A stretch of 64,000 nucleotides of DNA from Oceanobacillus jordanicus (GTDB taxonomy: Bacteria > Bacillota > Bacilli > Bacillales > Amphibacillaceae), in NCBI RefSeq assembly GCF_022095695.1, contig NZ_JAIFZM010000013.1, positions 36,022 through 100,021 of the forward strand, read 5' to 3'. Shown here piece by piece: positions 60,612 through 64,000 of the stretch. The translations under genes and the position numbers were made by a program. Positions within the stretch are counted from its first letter, which is position 1, and every line of letters begins with the position of its first letter. Below the pieces are notes generated by a model. The model was not told the DNA's origin. It saw nothing but the letters and a program-made list of their open reading frames with translations, and made no database searches.

Positions 60612-61373
60612 TTAAGCAAGTTTCTCATACTCTTTTAATACGACCTCTAGAAACTGTTTGTTATATCGTGTGTGAAAATGAAGTATTTCTACCCATTGAT
60701 CCACATATTTAAGTGCCGGCTCTTTGATCAATCCTTCTTCTGTAGAAAGAAAGCTCTCCCAGTTATAAAATTCCCAATGTGCCACCCCTGATTTGTATGG
60801 TATTCTGCATTCAAGTAATGGGTGTGGCTTTACCGTCTTTTGAGAATGCTCAGCTGCCTTTAAGCAATCACGCATTAAAATAGGAGTTAGCTCAAAAATT
60901 TGCCTGGAAGCTTTTCCATTTGGTCGGTAATATTGTACTTCTAGTTGCTCCCCATGTTTTTCAAATTGGATCTCGGCTGCAGGAAAATACCCCTTCAGTC
61001 TTCCGCCACCGTAATTTTCTTGCCCTGCATCAATTGGTAAAGGTCTCAACCATTGATCTCCCAGATCACAAAAATAACGCTTTCCTTCGCTATCCAAAGC
61101 AATAACAGCTATATGTGCATGCTCACTCTCCAGATGATGCCCAATAGGATATGCCGAAATTCCTGCACGCTTAAATTCATCCAATAACCAAAGCGAAAGA
61201 TCAAAACAATTTCCTGTGATCCCAAACTGCTCTCTATGCTCTCTCATTTCTGTGACTTCTCGTTGCCTCCCGTCTTCTTCTTGTAAATGAATCCAAAACT
61301 TCGTTAAAGTTTCCATTGGAAAATCATCAAACTTTCCCCATACAGCCTGGATATAATTGGGTACATGAAGCAT
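60612..61373 (-). CDS. transglutaminase/arylamine N-acetyltransferase-like protein
   Basis: 253 residues with a papain-like catalytic arrangement: Cys in FGITGNCFDLSLWLLDEF near residue 57, His in SEHAHIAVIALD near residue 88, Asp in RYFCDLGDQWLRPLP near residue 103. This order and spacing fit arylamine N-acetyltransferases or transglutaminase-like enzymes. The reaction is not known. AAGGAGG precedes ATG 61373. The GNAT gene follows in the same unit. Confidence 0.75.
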   Translation of the reverse strand: MLHVPNYIQAVWGKFDDFPMETLTKFWIHLQEEDGRQREVTEMREHREQFGITGNCFDLSLWLLDEFKRAGISAYPIGHHLESEHAHIAVIALDSEGKRYFCDLGDQWLRPLPIDAGQENYGGGRLKGYFPAAEIQFEKHGEQLEVQYYRPNGKASRQIFELTPILMRDCLKAAEHSQKTVKPHPLLECRIPYKSGVAHWEFYNWESFLSTEEGLIKEPALKYVDQWVEILHFHTRYNKQFLEVVLKEYEKLA

Positions 61374-61504
61374 ATAGGTACCTCCTTTTAAGTCATTATA
61401 TCAAAAGTAATACTTTAAACAGTATTCTAAATAAAAACAAAGGTTTGAAACGATTCTGCATTGCTGTCATATTAAACGTATCGTTCCTGTAAAATATAGG
61501 GATA

Positions 61505-61614
61505 AAGTGAAACTGCAATCAGTGGGGGATTCGTTCTTCCCTTCACTTATTGTTAGTTAAATGAATCGGGGTGTTAGTGTCCGTTTTCTCCCACTAAGAA
61601 CTTACGGTTTCACC
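61505..61614. repeat. structured intergenic element upstream of dpaA
   Basis: An imperfect 110-bp inverted structure: GTGAAACTG at the left pairs with CGGTTTCAC at the right, and GTGGGGGA inside pairs with TCTCCCAC. The opening word ATAAAGTGAAACT recurs just after dpaA at 62571. It looks like a dispersed hairpin element and not a promoter. Confidence 0.5.
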
Positions 61615-61678
61615 TCATGTTTTGAAGTGGGTGTCTTACGGAAGGATGCTTGGGGATAAAAGGAAAGAGGGTGAGCAA

Positions 61679-62566
61679 TTGATTAATGGAATGAAAATAC
61701 TTATTGCTGGTGGTGACGCAAGATATATAGAAGTCATTGATATGTTGACGGAACATAATGCCCAGCTTTACCTCGCAGGCTTTTCACAACTGAATATAAA
61801 TAAACAAGGCGTAACGAGGGTTAATGATCTACACCAGCACATAGAAAATATGGATGCGATCGTATTACCAGTTGCCGGAATAGATGATGAAGGAAATGTA
61901 GAAGCTCCATACTCTGATAAACCAGTTAAAATAACCGATGTGTTATTTAAAAAGACCCCCGATCATTGTAGGATTTATAGTGGAACCGCAAAGCACCAAC
62001 TAAAAGAGATGGCTAAATCGGCAAATCGAAAACTAACTACTTTATTTTCCAGAGACGATCTTGCCATATATAACTCCATCCCAACAGCTGAAGGAGCCTT
62101 AAAATTAGCAATAGAGAATACAAAAGAAACGGTGCATGGTTCAACTATTACTGTCCTCGGGTTTGGGAGGGTTGGTGTAACGGTAGCCAGGTTATTTTCA
62201 GCTGTTGGAGCAAACGTAACCGTAGCGGTCAGAAAAAAAGCGGCCTTTGCACGCTTATATGAGTTAGGAATAGAAGCAATAGATATGACAGATCTTGAGC
62301 AACATGCTAGCAAGACAGACATTTTTATTAATACAATCCCCTCACCTGTGCTTACAAACAGTATAATACTAAAAATGAAACAAAGCGGATTAATTATTGA
62401 TCTTGCATCAAAACCCGGAGGAACGGATTTTAACTTTGCAAAACAACAAGGGATACAGGCATTGCACGCGTTAGGTTTACCAGGGAAAACGGCTCCTAAA
62501 ACAGCAGGGAGAATTATTGCTACTATTCTTCAAGACGAACTACTTTCTGACCTCACTATAGATTAA
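61679..62566 (+). CDS. dpaA: dipicolinate synthase subunit A
   Basis: 295 residues of SpoVFA/DpaA, which with DpaB converts dihydroxytetrahydrodipicolinate to dipicolinic acid in the mother cell. The N-terminal motif NGMKILIAGGDARYIEVI matches B. subtilis DpaA, and the NAD(P) fold is VLGFGRVGVTVARLF near residue 160. The TTG start at 61679 aligns with the family start and has GAGGGTGA upstream; the open frame extends to 61622. The usual partner dpaB, and asd-dapG-dapA, are not next to it. Confidence 0.92.
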   Translation: MINGMKILIAGGDARYIEVIDMLTEHNAQLYLAGFSQLNINKQGVTRVNDLHQHIENMDAIVLPVAGIDDEGNVEAPYSDKPVKITDVLFKKTPDHCRIYSGTAKHQLKEMAKSANRKLTTLFSRDDLAIYNSIPTAEGALKLAIENTKETVHGSTITVLGFGRVGVTVARLFSAVGANVTVAVRKKAAFARLYELGIEAIDMTDLEQHASKTDIFINTIPSPVLTNSIILKMKQSGLIIDLASKPGGTDFNFAKQQGIQALHALGLPGKTAPKTAGRIIATILQDELLSDLTID

Positions 62567-62759
62567 AATAATAAAGTGAAACTTCATTTGGTTGGGGTTT
62601 TACTGCCAGTTGAGGCGGGAAAAATCATGACTATCTTTAAAACATAGTACTATTTTTCAAATCCTGTACAATATTGCCAAAATAATTTATTATCAATTAC
62701 AGACTCGATCAGTAATTATTTTCTGAATTTATTGTTCACTATTATTTGGAGGTTTCAAT

Positions 62760-63893
62760 ATGTATGCAATTAAAAATGCAATAATTTATGACGGAAATGG
62801 AAATGTACTAAAAAACCACACCGTTCTCGTAAAAGATAGAAAATTTCAATCCATTGAATCCGGCATAGCTGTTCCACATGGTTATGAAGTGATTGATGCA
62901 GAGGGAAAGATAGTCACACCTGGTTTGATAGATGTACATACCCATTTAGGTGTATCAGAGGAAGGGGTAGGTCGTGAAGGTAGTGATTTTAATGAGACTA
63001 GCGATCCAGTTACACCGCAGGTTCGAGCAATTGACGGAATTAACCCAATGGAAACTGGTTTTGCCGATGCCAGAAAGGCAGGAATCACTACCGTTCAAAT
63101 AATGCCAGGAAGCGCTAATGTTATCGGTGGTGAAATGGCTGTCTTAAAGACAAACGGAAATATCGTGGATGAAATGATTCTGCGAGCTCCTTCTGGAATG
63201 AAAGCAGCTACAGGGGAAAACCCTAAAATGTTTCATGGTGGTAAAGGAAAGATGCCGACCACCCGTATGGGTGTTGCAGCAAGGCTTCGGGAGAAACTAA
63301 TCGAAACACAGAATTACATGGACAAAGAAAAAACAGAGAGAGATTTAAGTCTCGAAAATCTTACAAAGGTATTAAAAAAGGAAATACCGTTACGGGTGCA
63401 CGCCCATCGCGCAGATGATATTGTAACAGTTTTACGTATTAAAAAAGAGTTTAATATAGACATTACGATCGAACATTGTACGGAAGGTCATAAGATTGCC
63501 GAATATATAGCAAAGCATGACGTATGTGTATCGGTTGGTCCCACGATGTCAACTCGTTCAAAAGTAGAATTGAAGGATAAAAGTTGGTCCACCGCGAAAG
63601 TACTCATGGATGCTGGGATTTCCTGCTCTCTCACAACTGATCATCCTGTAGTAGGAATTGAATACTTAGTAACAAGTGCAATCCATGCAATAAAACATGG
63701 TTTAACTGAACAGCAAGCATTGCAAATGCTCACAAGCAATGCTGCAAAGCATCTTGGTGTTGAAGACCAAGTTGGTTCCATTGAAACCGGTAAAGATGCA
63801 GACCTTGTCATCTGGAACGGTAACTTGTTTGATTTGCGAAGTAAAATTGAAACAGTGTTTATTAATGGGGAAATAGTTAATACGGAACAATAA
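62760..63893 (+). CDS. metal-dependent amidohydrolase
   Basis: 377 residues of the amidohydrolase superfamily (imidazolonepropionase/dihydroorotase-like). HxH is in TPGLIDVHTHLGVSEEG near residue 60, later ligands are His in PLRVHAHRADD and TIEHCTEGH, and Asp in LTTDHPVVGIEYL. The C-terminal strand GSIETGKDADLVIWNG is typical. It should hydrolyse a cyclic or linear amide; the substrate is unknown. TTGGAGG precedes ATG 62760. It is monocistronic, with two terminators behind it. Confidence 0.88.
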   Translation: MYAIKNAIIYDGNGNVLKNHTVLVKDRKFQSIESGIAVPHGYEVIDAEGKIVTPGLIDVHTHLGVSEEGVGREGSDFNETSDPVTPQVRAIDGINPMETGFADARKAGITTVQIMPGSANVIGGEMAVLKTNGNIVDEMILRAPSGMKAATGENPKMFHGGKGKMPTTRMGVAARLREKLIETQNYMDKEKTERDLSLENLTKVLKKEIPLRVHAHRADDIVTVLRIKKEFNIDITIEHCTEGHKIAEYIAKHDVCVSVGPTMSTRSKVELKDKSWSTAKVLMDAGISCSLTTDHPVVGIEYLVTSAIHAIKHGLTEQQALQMLTSNAAKHLGVEDQVGSIETGKDADLVIWNGNLFDLRSKIETVFINGEIVNTEQ

Positions 63894-63897
63894 AAAA

Positions 63898-63937
63898 ATG
63901 TCAGCAGACCTGCTTAACAGGCTGCTGACATTTTTGC
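63898..63937 (+). terminator. terminator of the amidohydrolase gene
   Basis: ATGTCAGCAG / CTGCTGACAT perfect stem with a 14-nt loop, then TTTT. Confidence 0.88.
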
Positions 63938-63949
63938 CTATACCCAAAC

Positions 63950-63986
63950 AAAAAGGGTTATGCATTTTGTATGCATAACCCTTTTT
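63950..63986. terminator. second, bidirectional terminator
   Basis: AAAAAGGGTTATGCAT pairs perfectly with ATGCATAACCCTTTTT around a 5-nt loop. It probably ends a convergent gene beyond the window. Confidence 0.88.
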
Positions 63987-64000
63987 CCATTCGCCTGGCG

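Overview
The window is chromosomal DNA of a low-GC, endospore-forming, salt-adapted Bacillaceae (an Oceanobacillus/Virgibacillus-type organism; the genus is inferred). The evidence is an ectABC ectoine operon, a dipicolinate synthase A gene (dpaA/spoVFA), a PyrR attenuator, a SAM-I riboswitch, Bacillus-type LexA boxes, a B. subtilis-like UvrX/YolD pair, YobI and YndJ homologues, and NhaP-type Na+/H+ and GltS-type transporters.

Layout. 1-19.8 kb is host housekeeping DNA: YceI, a VanW protein, type-2 NADH dehydrogenase, PyrR-controlled uracil permease, topoisomerase III, GltS-NhaP transporters, Mn-catalase, a SAM-riboswitch operon (flavin monooxygenase plus ATP-grasp enzyme), a PBP4-type carboxypeptidase and a YndJ/DUF4166/DoxX-like trio. 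19.85-42.27 kb is a mobile element. 42.3-64 kb is host again: the rest of uvrX, an AraC/SDR locus, ectABC, a secreted cyclophilin, a complete yhfZYUTVSXW-type operon, small enzymes, dpaA and an amidohydrolase.

The central event is the insertion of a 22.4-kb Tn554-like element into the SOS-controlled Y-family polymerase gene uvrX. The host gene keeps its LexA promoter, start codon and 16 codons at 19804-19851 and resumes at 42267-42272. Both junctions share GATATG, the Asp-Met codons of the polymerase active-site motif. Joining them restores a 417-codon gene in frame. The element ends carry AACAGAA in inverted orientation beside GATATG, so the excised circle would have a symmetric recombinase core site with a 6-bp spacer. 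The element encodes three different tyrosine recombinases plus a small HTH/coiled-coil protein, and it brings its own SOS-regulated uvrX-yolD pair.

The cargo looks like a defence island: a 1216-aa YobI-type membrane NTPase, an OLD-family ATPase/TOPRIM nuclease, a KAP-like NTPase beside a PD-(D/E)xK nuclease, a large membrane protein, and a compact locus at 35.2-36.7 kb. That locus has a C-protein-like regulator, a stand-alone Cas7/RAMP-like protein, an overlapping HNH nuclease, two perfect hairpins, and a degenerate array of fourteen 5-nt units (GGTNN on the coding strand). I know of no described system with this composition, and it is my main candidate for something new.

Other points of note are an ATT start codon for ectA, a dispersed approximately 120-bp intergenic repeat, a GC-rich multi-hairpin intergenic block after the cyclophilin gene, and dpaA without dpaB. 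No rRNA, tRNA or CRISPR array was recognised. All family assignments are by eye from motifs; no database search was run.
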